Assembly: GCF_001412105.1 (NCBI RefSeq)
Contig: NZ_LKST01000001.1
Coordinates: 186,001 to 250,000 of the forward strand
DNA from: Corynebacterium oculi
GTDB taxonomy: Bacteria; Actinomycetota; Actinomycetes; Mycobacteriales; Mycobacteriaceae
Length of the DNA stretch: 64,000 nt
Reading direction: 5' to 3'
Below are positions 18,363 through 28,236 of this stretch, in pieces. Numbering within the stretch: the stretch's first letter is position 1; each line of letters starts with the position of its first letter. Under the pieces are notes generated by a model. It ran no database searches. It was not told where the DNA came from and worked only from the letters and a program-made list of their open reading frames with translations. The position numbers were made by a program, and so were the translations under genes.

Positions 18363-19271
18363 TCACTCCGGTAACTGATCCTTCAACCCCGGATACGAGG
18401 CCTGCGCCCCGTGCCCCGTGGCGGCGTAGGCCCCCACGCGGGCGGCGTGGCAGGCGGCGTCGATAAGCGAATCGCCGGCGGACAGGCGAGCGGCGAGGGC
18501 ACCTGCGAAGGCGTCGCCCGCCCCGGTGGTGTCCACGGCGGTGATGGCGGGCGTGGGAATGGGCGTGATCCCCTCACCCTCCGCCACGAGGGCCCCGCGC
18601 TTGCCCAGGGTAAGTACCACGGATTCAAACCCCGCCTGGCGTAGCGCCCGGGTGAGGGCGGCGGGGTCGGTGGAATCGAGGGGTTGGCCCAGTTGATCGA
18701 GGATCAACCCGGCCTCATGCTCATTAGCGATCAAGGGCTTGGCGCGCAGCAGCGCCTCCCGGGGCACCGGTACCACGGGGGCCAGGTTGATAAGCACCCG
18801 CGTGTGTGGCCCGGCCTCCGCCACCGCCTGCGCGAAGCTTCCGGCGGGAATCTCGCCCTGAAGCAGCAGCACCGAGGCCTCGCGCAGCAGCGCGGCCTGC
18901 TGTTTCACCTGGGCGCTATCCACCGCCGCGTTAGCGCCCGGCACCACGATGATGGTGTTCTCCCCGTCCTCGGAGACGGTAATCACCGCCAGGCCGGTGG
19001 GGCCGTCCACCTCCTTGACGGCGCCGAGATCCACCCCGGAGGAACGCAGGTGCTCGGTGGCCGGGGCGGCGTAAGCGTCGCGCCCCACCGCACCTACCAG
19101 GGCGACGTCCGCCCCCTGCAACGCGGCAGCCACTGCTTGGTTGGCCCCCTTGCCGCCGGCGGAAATGGTGCCGCCGGAACCCGCCAGGGTCTCGCCCGGC
19201 TGGGGATGGCGGTGAACGTGAACGGTGAGGTCTGCGTTGATGGAGCCGACCACCACGACCTTGTGGGGCAT
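18363..19271 (-). CDS. rbsK: ribokinase (PfkB family)
   Basis: 302 residues. Opening VVGSINADLTVHV, early motif GGKGANQAVAAA and the PfkB signature with catalytic Asp, TGAGDAFAGALAARL (near residue 250), identify a ribokinase that makes ribose 5-phosphate from ribose and ATP. ATG at 19271 is preceded by GGAAGGAA. No ribose transporter is adjacent; the nucleoside hydrolase nearby could supply ribose. Confidence 0.92.
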   Translation of the reverse strand: MPHKVVVVGSINADLTVHVHRHPQPGETLAGSGGTISAGGKGANQAVAAALQGADVALVGAVGRDAYAAPATEHLRSSGVDLGAVKEVDGPTGLAVITVSEDGENTIIVVPGANAAVDSAQVKQQAALLREASVLLLQGEIPAGSFAQAVAEAGPHTRVLINLAPVVPVPREALLRAKPLIANEHEAGLILDQLGQPLDSTDPAALTRALRQAGFESVVLTLGKRGALVAEGEGITPIPTPAITAVDTTGAGDAFAGALAARLSAGDSLIDAACHAARVGAYAATGHGAQASYPGLKDQLPE

Positions 19272-19477
19272 GTGTCTTCCTTCCCTGGGAGTGCTACCGC
19301 AAGCCTAGCCCGGTGTGGCCTGGCACGGTTATCATTCCTCGCCGCTGTGTGACGCATGTGAATCTCAGCCATATCTCAACGCAAGGGAAGTATCTTTTCC
19401 TACCGCTGCGTGACGGGTGAGGCCACCACCAGACCCACCCCTAGATCCACCCGGCAGAATCCACCCGGCCCCGGGCA

Positions 19478-19516
19478 TGAAAAACCGGCCGCACCCCAGG
19501 GGGTACAGCCGGTTAC
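19478..19516 (-). terminator. rho-independent terminator of lldD
   Basis: On the minus strand, AACCGGCTGTACCCC pairs with GGGGTGCGGCCGGTT (a few mismatches), followed by TTTTC, 20 bases after the lldD stop. Confidence 0.75.
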
Positions 19517-19534
19517 TACGAAGAAACCCAGGGC

Positions 19535-20812
19535 TTACACGAAGCCGCCGCGATCCTCACGAGCATCAAAGTCGATCTGGCGTGGGTTCAGCCGGTTGAG
19601 CTGGGTGACGTGCTGCGGTCCCAACTCCTCCACGGAGGAGACCTGCAACAGTTGCATGGTGCGGCGCACCTGGTCGGACAGGATCTCGATGGTGCGATCC
19701 ACGCCGGCCTCGCCACCGGCCATGAGGCCGTAGAGGTAGGCGCGGCCTATGAAGGTGAACTTGGCACCCATCGCAAGGGCGGCCACGATGTCCGCGCCGT
19801 GCATGATGCCGGTGTCCATGGCCACGTCAAGGTCTTTGCCCACCTCGCGCACCACTTCGGGCAGGAGGTGGAAGGGCACGGGGGCGCGATCAAGTTGGCG
19901 GCCGCCGTGGTTGGACAAGATGATGCCGTCTACACCCAGATCCGCAAGTTTCTTGGAGTCCTCAAGGTTCTGCACGCCCTTGACCACGAGTTTGCCGGGC
20001 CACAGGGAGCGGATCTCATTGAGGTCATCGAACTTGATGGTGGGATCCATCGCGTTGTTGAGCAGTTCACCCACGGTGCCGCCCGTGGTGGTCAGGGAGG
20101 CGAACTCCAGCGGCGGGGTGGTGAGGAAGTCCCACCACCACCAGGGGCGCGGAATGGCATTGAGCACGGTGCCCAGGGAGATCTGCGGTGGGATGGAGAA
20201 GCCGTTGCGGGCGTCGCGCAGGCGGGCACCTGCCACCGGGGTGTCCACGGTGAAGAAGAGGGTGTCAAAGCCCGCCTTAGCGGCGCGCTCCACCAGTCCG
20301 TAGGAGATGGAGCGATCCCGCATGACGTAGAGCTGGAACATGTTGCGCCCGTGCGGGTTGGCCTTCTTCACGTCCTCGATGGAGGTGGTGCCCAGGGTGG
20401 AGAGCGCGAAGGGGATGCCGGCGCGGCCGGCGGCGCTGGCACCGGCCACCTCTCCCTCGGTCTGCATGAGGCGGGTGAAGCCGGTGGGGGCGATGCCGAA
20501 GGGCAGGGCGGAGGGGCCACCGAAGATCTCGCAGGAGGTGTCCAGGTGGGAGACGTCTTTGAGGATGGAGGGGTGGAACTCCACGTCCTTGAAAGCCTGG
20601 CGGGCGCGGTTCATGGAGATTTCATCGTCGGCGGCGCCGTCGGTGTAGTCGAAGGCGGCGGCGGGGGTGCGGCGCTTGGCAATGGCGCGAAGATCATCGA
20701 TGGTCTGGGCCTTGCTGAGTCGCGCGCGCTTCAGGTTGAGGTCCGGGGTCTTGAACTTGAGTAGATCGAAGATCTCGGTGGGATTGGGGATTTGGCGGGG
20801 AATCTTGGCCAT
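19535..20812 (-). CDS. lldD: quinone-dependent L-lactate dehydrogenase (FMN)
   Basis: 425 residues of the FMN-dependent 2-hydroxyacid dehydrogenase family: [41 protein letters not shown] and the active-site motif [13 protein letters not shown]. It oxidises L-lactate to pyruvate at the membrane, passing electrons to quinone. The N-terminal extension [20 protein letters not shown] matches corynebacterial LldD. Minus-strand upstream sequence has TAAAAT as a likely -10 and AAGGAG as ribosome-binding site. An LldR regulator or lactate permease is not seen in the window. Confidence 0.93.
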   Translation of the reverse strand: MAKIPRQIPNPTEIFDLLKFKTPDLNLKRARLSKAQTIDDLRAIAKRRTPAAAFDYTDGAADDEISMNRARQAFKDVEFHPSILKDVSHLDTSCEIFGGPSALPFGIAPTGFTRLMQTEGEVAGASAAGRAGIPFALSTLGTTSIEDVKKANPHGRNMFQLYVMRDRSISYGLVERAAKAGFDTLFFTVDTPVAGARLRDARNGFSIPPQISLGTVLNAIPRPWWWWDFLTTPPLEFASLTTTGGTVGELLNNAMDPTIKFDDLNEIRSLWPGKLVVKGVQNLEDSKKLADLGVDGIILSNHGGRQLDRAPVPFHLLPEVVREVGKDLDVAMDTGIMHGADIVAALAMGAKFTFIGRAYLYGLMAGGEAGVDRTIEILSDQVRRTMQLLQVSSVEELGPQHVTQLNRLNPRQIDFDAREDRGGFV

Positions 20813-20905
20813 GATGCTCAGCGGCGCTCCTTGTAGGAAAACAATCTTCTTTCCGCATTTTATCCCAGTGGTGGTGCCGGAAAAAACAGATTGTGCTATG
20901 AACTA

Positions 20906-22411
20906 TCACACCACGGGGGAGGTTGCTGCGGCCAGGAGTTCCTGAGTATAGGAGTGTTCCGGGTGCGCCCACACGCGCTCTACGGGGCCGCGTTCCACGA
21001 TTTCCCCGCTCCGCATGACCGCCACGTGCGTGCACAGGTGGCGGATCACACCGAGGTCGTGAGAGACAAAGACAAGGGTGCGCTGCGGGGTGATCGCGCG
21101 GTCGAGAAGGTCGAGGATCGCCGCGCGCACGGTCACGTCTAGCGCGGAAACGGCCTCATCGGCCAGGACGATCTCCGGGTCGGTGGAGAGCGCGCGGGCG
21201 AGGGAAAGGCGTTGGCGCTGCCCGCCGGAAAACTCGTGGGGAAAACGTCGCGCAGCCTGGGGGTTCAGGCCCACCCGTTCCATGAGTTCTGCGGCTCGGC
21301 GTTGGCGCTGCGCGCGGGGAAGGTCGGTGAGTGCTTCCGTGATCGCCGCGCCAACCCGCATGCGCGGGTTGAAGGAGGAGAAGGGATCCTGGAACACCAT
21401 GTGCGTCCGCCCGGATACCCGAATCTCACCGGAATCGGGGCTGGTTAATCCCGCGATCATTCTCAGCAGAGTGGTTTTACCCGAACCGGAGCCCCCCACG
21501 ATTCCCCACCGGGTGCCGCGAGGCATCTCCAGGTTGATGTTGCGCAGCGCGGGCACGGCGCGCCCGGCGGAGCGAAAGGTGTGGGAAACCTCGGTGACGG
21601 ATACCGCGTGGGCGGCAGTCGAAGGAGCAGCGGTATCGGGATCGCCGCTCCCCGCGCGCGGGCTCAGCGCGGTGGCGGAGATGAGCGCGCGGGTGCGTGG
21701 CTGGGCGGGTTGGCTCAGCACCCGGGGGGTCTCGCCGCGTTCGATGATGCGGCCGGCCTCCATCACCAGCAGCCGGTCGCACAGGCCCGCCACGAGGGAA
21801 AGATCGTGGCTGATGAATACCACGGCGATGTTGCGCTGCGCGGTAATGCGTTGGATCAGGTTCATGATCTGGCGTTGCACGGTGGCGTCGAGGGCGGTGG
21901 TGGGCTCGTCGCAGAGGAGCACTTCCGGGTCCTGCGCGAGCGCCATGGCGATGAGGACGCGCTGGCGTTGCCCGCCGGAGAGCTGGTGCGGGTATGCCCG
22001 CAGGTGCTCCGGTTCCAGGCCCACGTCCCGGAAGAGCGCGGCGGCGTGTTCTTGTGCCTCGCCCGAGCGCCGTCCCCGCATGGCTTTGGTGAGTTGCCTT
22101 CCCACCACCATGAGGGGATTAAGGGCGGTCATGGGCTCCTGGAAGATCATGGCTATGCGACGCCCCCGCACCCGCCTCAGGTGTTTTTCCGGCAGGCCCA
22201 CGAGTTCCGTGGTGCCGAGGGTGATGCTGCCGCGCACCCGCAGGGGACACAAGCCCATGAGGGCGAGGGCGGTGAGCGTTTTGCCGGAGCCGGATTCCCC
22301 GATGAGGCCCACCCGTTCGCCGGGCCGCAGGGCAAAGGAAACACCAGACACCAGGGCCGGGCGGCCGGGGGAGTCACCGGCAGCGATGTTGAGGTTTTCT
22401 ACGCGCAGCAA
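20906..22411 (-). CDS. ABC importer, fused double ATPase (DppD-DppF type)
   Basis: 501 residues starting at TTG 22411, chosen because AGGAGG (22419-22424) lies 7 bases ahead and the previous gene stops 1 base before; the frame is open further up but would overlap the permease gene. Two ATPase domains: Walker A GESGSGKT, signature LSGGQRQR and Walker B LLCDEPTTALD in the first; GGSGSGKT, FSGGQRQR and IVLADEAVSALDV in the second. It powers uptake by the two permeases encoded upstream. Last gene of the four-gene operon. Confidence 0.93.
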   Translation of the reverse strand: MLRVENLNIAAGDSPGRPALVSGVSFALRPGERVGLIGESGSGKTLTALALMGLCPLRVRGSITLGTTELVGLPEKHLRRVRGRRIAMIFQEPMTALNPLMVVGRQLTKAMRGRRSGEAQEHAAALFRDVGLEPEHLRAYPHQLSGGQRQRVLIAMALAQDPEVLLCDEPTTALDATVQRQIMNLIQRITAQRNIAVVFISHDLSLVAGLCDRLLVMEAGRIIERGETPRVLSQPAQPRTRALISATALSPRAGSGDPDTAAPSTAAHAVSVTEVSHTFRSAGRAVPALRNINLEMPRGTRWGIVGGSGSGKTTLLRMIAGLTSPDSGEIRVSGRTHMVFQDPFSSFNPRMRVGAAITEALTDLPRAQRQRRAAELMERVGLNPQAARRFPHEFSGGQRQRLSLARALSTDPEIVLADEAVSALDVTVRAAILDLLDRAITPQRTLVFVSHDLGVIRHLCTHVAVMRSGEIVERGPVERVWAHPEHSYTQELLAAATSPVV

Positions 22412-22412
22412 T

Positions 22413-23228
22413 TTATGCCCTCCTGCGGGGGTCGAAGGCGTCGCGGAGGCCGTCGCCAAGCAAATTAAACCCTAAGACGGTGGCGGCGATGGCAAGCCCC
22501 GGCCACAGGGCCAGGTGAGGTGCGGTGGCGAGGTATGCCTGGGCGTCGCCGAGCATGCGGCCCCACGAGGGCTCTGGTGGCGGGGTGCCGAGGCCGAGGA
22601 AACTCAGCGCGGCCTCGGCGAGCACGGCTAGGGCGAAGGATACCGAGGCCTGCACGATCAAGGTGGCGGAGATGTTGGGGAGCACGTGGATCACGGCGAT
22701 GGCCGGGCGGCTGCGCCCCGCCAAGTGCGCGGCGGCCACGTAGTCCTGGCTGAGCACGCGAAGCGCGTCGGCGCGGGTCACGCGGAGGAAACCCGGTATC
22801 CCGGCGATCCCGATGGCGATCATGGCCGACCACGTGGAGGCGCCAAAGACCGCCCCGGTGAGGATAGCCATGAGGAGGGCGGGGAAGGCCAGGAGCAGAT
22901 CGGCCCCACGCATGAGGGCCGTCTCCGCAAAGCCGCCGCGCAGGGCCGCCCACAGGCCCAGCGGCACCCCGATCAGCGCGGAAATCCCCACGGAAACCAG
23001 GCCCACCAGCAGGGTGATCTGGGCACCGGCCATGAGGCGGGAGAGGACATCGCGGCCAAAGCGGTCGGTGCCCATCAGGTGCTGAGCCGAGGTTCCCTCC
23101 AGGCGGTGCTCCGGGGAAACAGCGAGCGGATCGTGGGGCACCCACAGGGCAGAAACAAGGGCCAGAAGAACCACGGCGGAGACCAGGCCGAGGCCCACCC
23201 AGCCGGAAAAGGAAAGGCGATTGTTCAT
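22413..23228 (-). CDS. ABC importer permease (DppC type)
   Basis: 271 residues with about six membrane segments and the permease loop with EAALSFLGLGTPPPEPSWG-type sequence of DppC/NikC proteins. ATG at 23228 overlaps the stop of the DppB-type gene (ATGA). The frame runs open far upstream, but that part is not the gene. Works with the DppB-type partner and the fused ATPase. Confidence 0.93.
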   Translation of the reverse strand: MNNRLSFSGWVGLGLVSAVVLLALVSALWVPHDPLAVSPEHRLEGTSAQHLMGTDRFGRDVLSRLMAGAQITLLVGLVSVGISALIGVPLGLWAALRGGFAETALMRGADLLLAFPALLMAILTGAVFGASTWSAMIAIGIAGIPGFLRVTRADALRVLSQDYVAAAHLAGRSRPAIAVIHVLPNISATLIVQASVSFALAVLAEAALSFLGLGTPPPEPSWGRMLGDAQAYLATAPHLALWPGLAIAATVLGFNLLGDGLRDAFDPRRRA

Positions 23229-24202
23229 GCTGCGGCACCCCGAGCGGGAGAACCTGCGCGCAGCCTGTGGGGCGCGCGCAGGCGCGGATCGATCAGGGTG
23301 GTGGCGATGTCCACCGCGAGGTTGATCGTGAGGGTAAAAAGCACCAGCACCATTACTATGGCCTGCACCATGAGCAGATCCCTGTTGCTCACTGCGTCGA
23401 GCAGGAGTGAACCCAAACCCGGAATCACAAACACCTTTTCGATCACCACGGCCCCTACCACCAGGGAAGTAAGCTGCACACCCGTCACGGTGAGAACGGG
23501 AATGGCGGCGTTGCGCAGGCCGTGCGTCATCAGCGCGGCTATACGCCCCTGCCCGGTGGCATATGCGGTGCGCATGAAGTCCTGGCTGAGTACCTCTAGC
23601 AACGCGGAGCGCACGTACCGCGTAAGGATCGCCGCCTGCACGGCGGCCAGAGAAAGCACCGGGAGAACCAGCCGAGAGAGAAACGCCCCCGCGCCCTCGC
23701 TCGGTGGCACCCAGCCATTGGCGGGAAACCACCCCAGCCGCAGGGAAAATACGGAGACGAGCACGATGGCGGCGAGGAAACTGGGTACGGCGATGCCCAC
23801 CTGGCTCAGCCCGGAGATAACGGCACCGGCTTTTTTGCGGGTAGCGGCCATGCCCAGGGGAACCGCGAGGCACAGGGAAAGCACCAGGGCGCTGAGGCAC
23901 AAAATGAGGGACACGGCCCCGCGGTCCACCAGCAGGGGGGCGATCTCCTGGCCGCTGCTTAACGACGCCCCGAAGTCTCCCCGCACCATGCTGCCCACCC
24001 AGTCAAGGTACTGCTGGTGCAGGGGTCGATCCGTGCCCCACTGCGCGGAGAGCTCCGCCGCGTTTTCCTCCGTGGCGGTGACCCCCAGGGCCACCTCGGC
24101 GGGGTTGCCCGGCATGATGCGCAGCAGCGCAAAGATACCCAGGCTGCCCAGCAAGAGTAAGAGGAGAAAACGCAGAACGTATGTGCCTACGATGCGCCAC
24201 AT
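23225..24202 (-). CDS. ABC importer permease (DppB type)
   Basis: 325 residues starting with the DppB-type N-terminus VLRFLLLLLLGSLGIFALLR and followed by IMPGNPAEVALG. The coupling region is QDFMRTAYATGQGRIAALMT. Its ATG overlaps the last base of the binding-protein stop codon, and its own stop overlaps the DppC start. The importer is of the peptide/nickel family; I cannot tell the substrate from sequence. Confidence 0.93.
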   Translation of the reverse strand: MWRIVGTYVLRFLLLLLLGSLGIFALLRIMPGNPAEVALGVTATEENAAELSAQWGTDRPLHQQYLDWVGSMVRGDFGASLSSGQEIAPLLVDRGAVSLILCLSALVLSLCLAVPLGMAATRKKAGAVISGLSQVGIAVPSFLAAIVLVSVFSLRLGWFPANGWVPPSEGAGAFLSRLVLPVLSLAAVQAAILTRYVRSALLEVLSQDFMRTAYATGQGRIAALMTHGLRNAAIPVLTVTGVQLTSLVVGAVVIEKVFVIPGLGSLLLDAVSNRDLLMVQAIVMVLVLFTLTINLAVDIATTLIDPRLRAPHRLRAGSPARGAAA

Positions 24203-25761
24203 TAGTGGGCCTCCTTGGACAGACGTGAAAGCGGCAGGGAATCCACCACCACGGTGGGATCAATCCCGCTGATGGCGGGGTGCGAGACCACGATATTGGG
24301 AAAGTTCATGAGGGTATCCGCGGCGGCCTCCTCCATGAGGGCATCCACGGCCTGAGCCATGAGGCGCGTACTTTCCTCGGGGTCAGTGCCGCCGGTCTCT
24401 GCGGCGCGGAGCAATTCCCTGGTGTGTGGGGAATCGAAGCCCAGGTAGTAATCCGGGTTGCCAAAGAGCGTGGGAATATCGCGGGGCTCCACGTGCGCGA
24501 TCAGGGACATATCGTAATCGTGGCCCTTGAGTACTTGGGATAACCACACGGCCGGGAACTCCGCCGATTCCAGGGTGACCTGAAAGCCTACGTCGCGCAG
24601 TTGGGAGTAGAGCAATTCCGAGGTGCTCTGCGCGTAGGGCAGGGCCGGGACGGTGATGGTCACGGCGAGGCGGGGATCGCGGCCGTCGGTAGTAAAACCG
24701 GCCGCGTGCAGCAGGTTCCGGGCGCGCTCGGGGTCGAAGGGGTAGCGCTGTGAGGGCGTGTACCAGGGGTCCGTGGGCGGCACGGGAGCGCCGCCGGTAT
24801 CCGTGCCGTAGCCGTCCCACACTGTGTTTATCACCGCCTGGCGGTCAATCGCGTGCATCACGGCTTGGCGCACCTCCACCCGGTCGAAGGGGGCGCGGCG
24901 ATTGTTCATGCTGAGCAGCACCTCGCCGTTGGTGGTACCCACGTCCACGTTCCACCGACCGCGCGCCCGGAGCGGATCGAGAAGCTCCGGGTTTTGCAGC
25001 CCCCACAGCACGTCCACGTCACCCGATTCCAGGGCGTTGGTGGCGGAGATGGCGTCGGAAAAATACCTGATCTCCGCCGTGGTATTGGCCGGTGCCTCGC
25101 CCCAGTAATCCGCCCGCGCGCGCAACCGCAGGGCGCTGCCCACCGCCCAGTCTTCCACCGCGTAGGGGCCGGTGCCCACGGGGTCGGTGGCCAGGCGGTC
25201 CACGCCCTGCGGACTCATCATGGCTCCCACCAGGGTGCCCATGCTCCACAGCCAGGTAGTCGAGGGGTGGTGTAGATCTACCCGCAGGGTGAGGTCATCA
25301 AGGACGGAGGTGGCCGATACCGGGCTCATCTGTGCTTTCAGGCCGTTCGTCCAGGCCGGGCTGAGCACGCGATCAAGGGAAAACTTGGCGGTGTGCGCGG
25401 TGAAAGCATCGCCGTTGCTAAAGCGCACGCCGGGACGCAGATGGAATGTATAGGCGGTGCCTGCGGGGGAGACCTCCCAATCCCGGGCTAGGCCGGGCTG
25501 GATCTGCCCTGAGGAATCAACGGTCACCAGCGTCTCATACACGTTGCCCATGAGCGCCTGGGGGATCGCCGCGCCCGAGGTGGTGGTGAAGTCCAGGGAG
25601 GCCGGGGCGGCGTTGGCGGCGAGCACCACGGTGCTTCCGGCGTCCCCGCGATGCGGGGCTGCGCTGAGCGCGGTCGAGCCCGCGCTGCATCCCGACGCCA
25701 CCAGGGGCAAGCAGGCGAGAAACAGGGCCACGAGGGGCCGCGCCGGATACCGCGAAAACAT
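24202..25761 (-). CDS. ABC importer substrate-binding lipoprotein (peptide/nickel family)
   Basis: 519 residues with a lipoprotein signal peptide: hydrophobic stretch and lipobox VASGC (Cys25). The mature part has the SBP_bac_5 pattern, GLARDWEVSPAGTAYTFHLR then PGVRFSNGDAFTA. First gene of a minus-strand operon with two permeases and a double ATPase. Likely ligands are oligopeptides, nickel chelates or similar; the near neighbours give no hint. Confidence 0.92.
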   Translation of the reverse strand: MFSRYPARPLVALFLACLPLVASGCSAGSTALSAAPHRGDAGSTVVLAANAAPASLDFTTTSGAAIPQALMGNVYETLVTVDSSGQIQPGLARDWEVSPAGTAYTFHLRPGVRFSNGDAFTAHTAKFSLDRVLSPAWTNGLKAQMSPVSATSVLDDLTLRVDLHHPSTTWLWSMGTLVGAMMSPQGVDRLATDPVGTGPYAVEDWAVGSALRLRARADYWGEAPANTTAEIRYFSDAISATNALESGDVDVLWGLQNPELLDPLRARGRWNVDVGTTNGEVLLSMNNRRAPFDRVEVRQAVMHAIDRQAVINTVWDGYGTDTGGAPVPPTDPWYTPSQRYPFDPERARNLLHAAGFTTDGRDPRLAVTITVPALPYAQSTSELLYSQLRDVGFQVTLESAEFPAVWLSQVLKGHDYDMSLIAHVEPRDIPTLFGNPDYYLGFDSPHTRELLRAAETGGTDPEESTRLMAQAVDALMEEAAADTLMNFPNIVVSHPAISGIDPTVVVDSLPLSRLSKEAH

Positions 25762-25868
25762 GGGGAGCAGAGTAACAGAGAGGGGTGGGGGAGCGGGGGT
25801 GCAATGGGGGTAGGAGACGACGGTCTGCGGGGCATTGCCGGGCAGGTGACGCCGATGCCGTACCTTGC

Positions 25869-25874
25869 TAAAAT
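25869..25874 (+). promoter_or_regulatory. likely -10 (TAAAAT) for the 108-residue secreted protein gene
   Basis: TAAAAT lies 36 bases ahead of the ATG at 25910, with AAGGAG between them. No clear -35 at standard spacing. Confidence 0.4.
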
Positions 25875-25909
25875 CCCCTTACCGCTTCCCTCATACCAAG
25901 GAGATTCCC

Positions 25910-26236
25910 ATGCTGCTGAGCACCCTGCTGCTTTCCGCCGCCACCACGGGCGCGCCCGTGTACCAAGAGCCCATCCTCCCGGAGCCGATCGTGGTGCAGC
26001 AGGAGGCCCCCGCAGAAGCCCCCGAGGCCACTGAGACCATCGAGGGTGAGGCTCACCGCTACTCCGGCTCCGGCACGGCGGCCGAGGCCTTCCAGAAGTG
26101 GTTTGCCGGGGAGGACTTCGTGGCTCCCGACGGCGAGACCAAGGATTACCGCCCGCTGGAGCTGCCCAACGGGCAGGTGGCGCGCGGCGGCGACGTGATC
26201 GTGAAGGACTCCAACGGGGAGTTTGTGATCCAGTAA
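25910..26236 (+). CDS. small secreted protein of unknown function
   Basis: 108 residues; ATG at 25910 preceded by AAGGAG. The start MLLSTLLLSAATTGAPV is a short hydrophobic signal-like segment, followed by a Pro/Glu/Ala-rich linker (about 20-50) and a folded-looking C-terminus (SGSGTAAEAFQKWFAGEDF, ending NGEFVIQ). No known domain recognised. It is divergent from the ABC operon and 131 bases before the second BCCT gene. Confidence 0.65.
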   Translation: MLLSTLLLSAATTGAPVYQEPILPEPIVVQQEAPAEAPEATETIEGEAHRYSGSGTAAEAFQKWFAGEDFVAPDGETKDYRPLELPNGQVARGGDVIVKDSNGEFVIQ

Positions 26237-26367
26237 CCGGCGCGTCACACCGGCTGCCGGGGGAGCCGGGAAAGCCGGGCTGAAGGCCCTTATGCCTGCG
26301 CAAAGCGTCACGGGTGGGTAGCCTGAGTGGAAGTTTTCCGCTATTCACAGCAAAAGAGGTTCTTCCC

Positions 26368-28224
26368 GTGGCACCGCCTTCCCACCCTCAGCACACTCCC
26401 GCAACGCCCGGACGGAGCGGGCGGAGGCTTCCGCGACTGCAATCGGACCCGGTGATCTTTCTGGCCTCGGCGGGGATCATCATTTCCTTCGTCCTGGTGA
26501 CCATCGCGCTGGGCTCCACGGCCCGGGATGCCTTTTCCCACACGGCCGGGTGGCTGCTGGAAAACCTCGGCTGGATGTACATCGGCGGGGTCTCCCTGAT
26601 GCTCATCTTCCTGCTGGGTATCTTCGCCTCCCGCTATGGGCGAGTGCGGCTAGGCGACGATGACGAGGAGCCGGAGCACAGCCTGGTGGCCTGGTTCTGC
26701 ATGCTCTTTGCCGGCGGCGTGGGCGCGGTCTTGATGTTCTGGGGCGTGGCCGAGCCCATCAACCACGCCTATCACGTGCCGATGGCGGATCATGCGAGCA
26801 TGTCCCAGGGGGCCATCACCGAGGCTTTTGCCTTTACCTTTTATCACTTTGGCATTCATATGTGGGTGATTATGGCGCTGCCGGGCCTGGCGCTGGGGTA
26901 CTTCATTTATAAGCGCAAACTCCCGCCCCGCTTGTCCTCGGTGTTCGCCCCGGTGTTGGGCGGGCGGATTTATTCCACCCCGGGCAAACTGATTGACGTT
27001 CTGGCCATCGTGGGTACCACCTTTGGCATCGCTGTTTCCGTGGGGCTGGGGGTGTTGCAGATCAATGCGGGGATGAATGCCCTGTGGGGCACCCCGATTA
27101 TCAGCTGCGTGCAGTTGCTCATCATTGTGGTGATTACCGCCGTGGCGTGTCTTTCGGTGGCCTCGGGCCTGGATAAGGGGATCAAGCTGCTCTCCAATAT
27201 CAATATCGGCGTGGCGGTGGCGCTCATGGCCTTTATTCTTTTTACCGGCCCCACGCTGACGCTCCTGCGGCACACGGTGGAGGCCTTCGGCATCTATGCC
27301 GCGTGGCTGCCGGACATCATGTTCTGGGCGGACTCCTATCAGAGCAATCCCGGCTGGCAGGGAAAGTGGACGGTGTTTTATTGGGCCTGGACTATTTGCT
27401 GGTCGCCGTACGTGGGCATGTTTGTGGCGCGTATTTCCCGGGGTCGCACGGTGCGTGAATACATCGCGGGGGTGCTGGCCCTGCCCACGATCTTTGTGGT
27501 GATCTGGTTTAGCATCTTTGGCCGCGCTGGAATGGAAATGGAACTCAACGATCCCGGGTACCTTACCGTCCCGGCGGTGGAGGAGGGGGACGTGCCCGCC
27601 GCGCTCTTTAACTTCCTGGCGCAGTACCCGCTGGCGGGGATCGTCTCCGCCTTCGCGCTGGTGATTATCGTGATCTTCTTTATCACCTCGATTGATTCCG
27701 CGGCCCTGGTCAATGACATGTTTGCCACGGGCGAGGAAGAAAAGACCCCCACCTGGTATCGAGTGCTCTGGGCGGTGATGATCGGCGCGGTGTGCACGGC
27801 GCTGCTGCTGATCTCCCCGGAGACGGGCATCGCCTCCTTGCAGGAGGTGGTCATCATCGTGGCCTTCCCCTTCTTCCTCATGCAGTTCGTGATGATGTAT
27901 TCGCTGCTCAAGGGAATGAGCGATGACGCCGCCGCCACCAGGTTGGTGCGCACCCGCCGGTGGGAGCGCACCGATAGCGCGGAGAAACTGGAGGAGCACG
28001 AGAACCGCCCGGCCCCCGGCTATGACGAGGAGGGGAACGCGCTGCCCGCCCCGGTGCTGGAGCACGACGAGGAGGGCAACATCGTGCTGCCGGGCAACGT
28101 GGTCATCGGCGGCGATCTTGGGGTGAAGGGGGAGATGACCGACGATCCGGGAGGGGAGGAGCCGAGGGTGAAGGTGATCGAGCACTCCCGCCCGCAGAGC
28201 GCGCGGGAGTGGGAGGAGCGCTGA
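26368..28224 (+). CDS. BCCT-family compatible-solute transporter (EctP-like position)
   Basis: 618 residues from GTG 26368 (AAGAGG 8 bases ahead); an earlier GTG at 26314 is possible. Twelve membrane segments with FWGVAEPINHAY, KWTVFYWAWTICWSPYVGMF and ARISRGRTVREY. The acidic C-terminal tail of about 90 residues carries a repeated DEEGN motif (YDEEGNALPAPVLEHDEEGN). It faces the LLM gene convergently; next are brnQ and aecD. From memory the same order surrounds ectP in C. glutamicum, so proline/ectoine/betaine uptake is plausible. Confidence 0.9.
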   Translation: MAPPSHPQHTPATPGRSGRRLPRLQSDPVIFLASAGIIISFVLVTIALGSTARDAFSHTAGWLLENLGWMYIGGVSLMLIFLLGIFASRYGRVRLGDDDEEPEHSLVAWFCMLFAGGVGAVLMFWGVAEPINHAYHVPMADHASMSQGAITEAFAFTFYHFGIHMWVIMALPGLALGYFIYKRKLPPRLSSVFAPVLGGRIYSTPGKLIDVLAIVGTTFGIAVSVGLGVLQINAGMNALWGTPIISCVQLLIIVVITAVACLSVASGLDKGIKLLSNINIGVAVALMAFILFTGPTLTLLRHTVEAFGIYAAWLPDIMFWADSYQSNPGWQGKWTVFYWAWTICWSPYVGMFVARISRGRTVREYIAGVLALPTIFVVIWFSIFGRAGMEMELNDPGYLTVPAVEEGDVPAALFNFLAQYPLAGIVSAFALVIIVIFFITSIDSAALVNDMFATGEEEKTPTWYRVLWAVMIGAVCTALLLISPETGIASLQEVVIIVAFPFFLMQFVMMYSLLKGMSDDAAATRLVRTRRWERTDSAEKLEEHENRPAPGYDEEGNALPAPVLEHDEEGNIVLPGNVVIGGDLGVKGEMTDDPGGEEPRVKVIEHSRPQSAREWEER

Positions 28225-28236
28225 TGACCCGCGGGG

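Noticed and set aside
23229..23900. N-terminal extension of the DppC-type permease frame
   Set aside because: Arg/Gly-rich shadow of the DppB-type gene; the true start at 23228 has an ATGA overlap.
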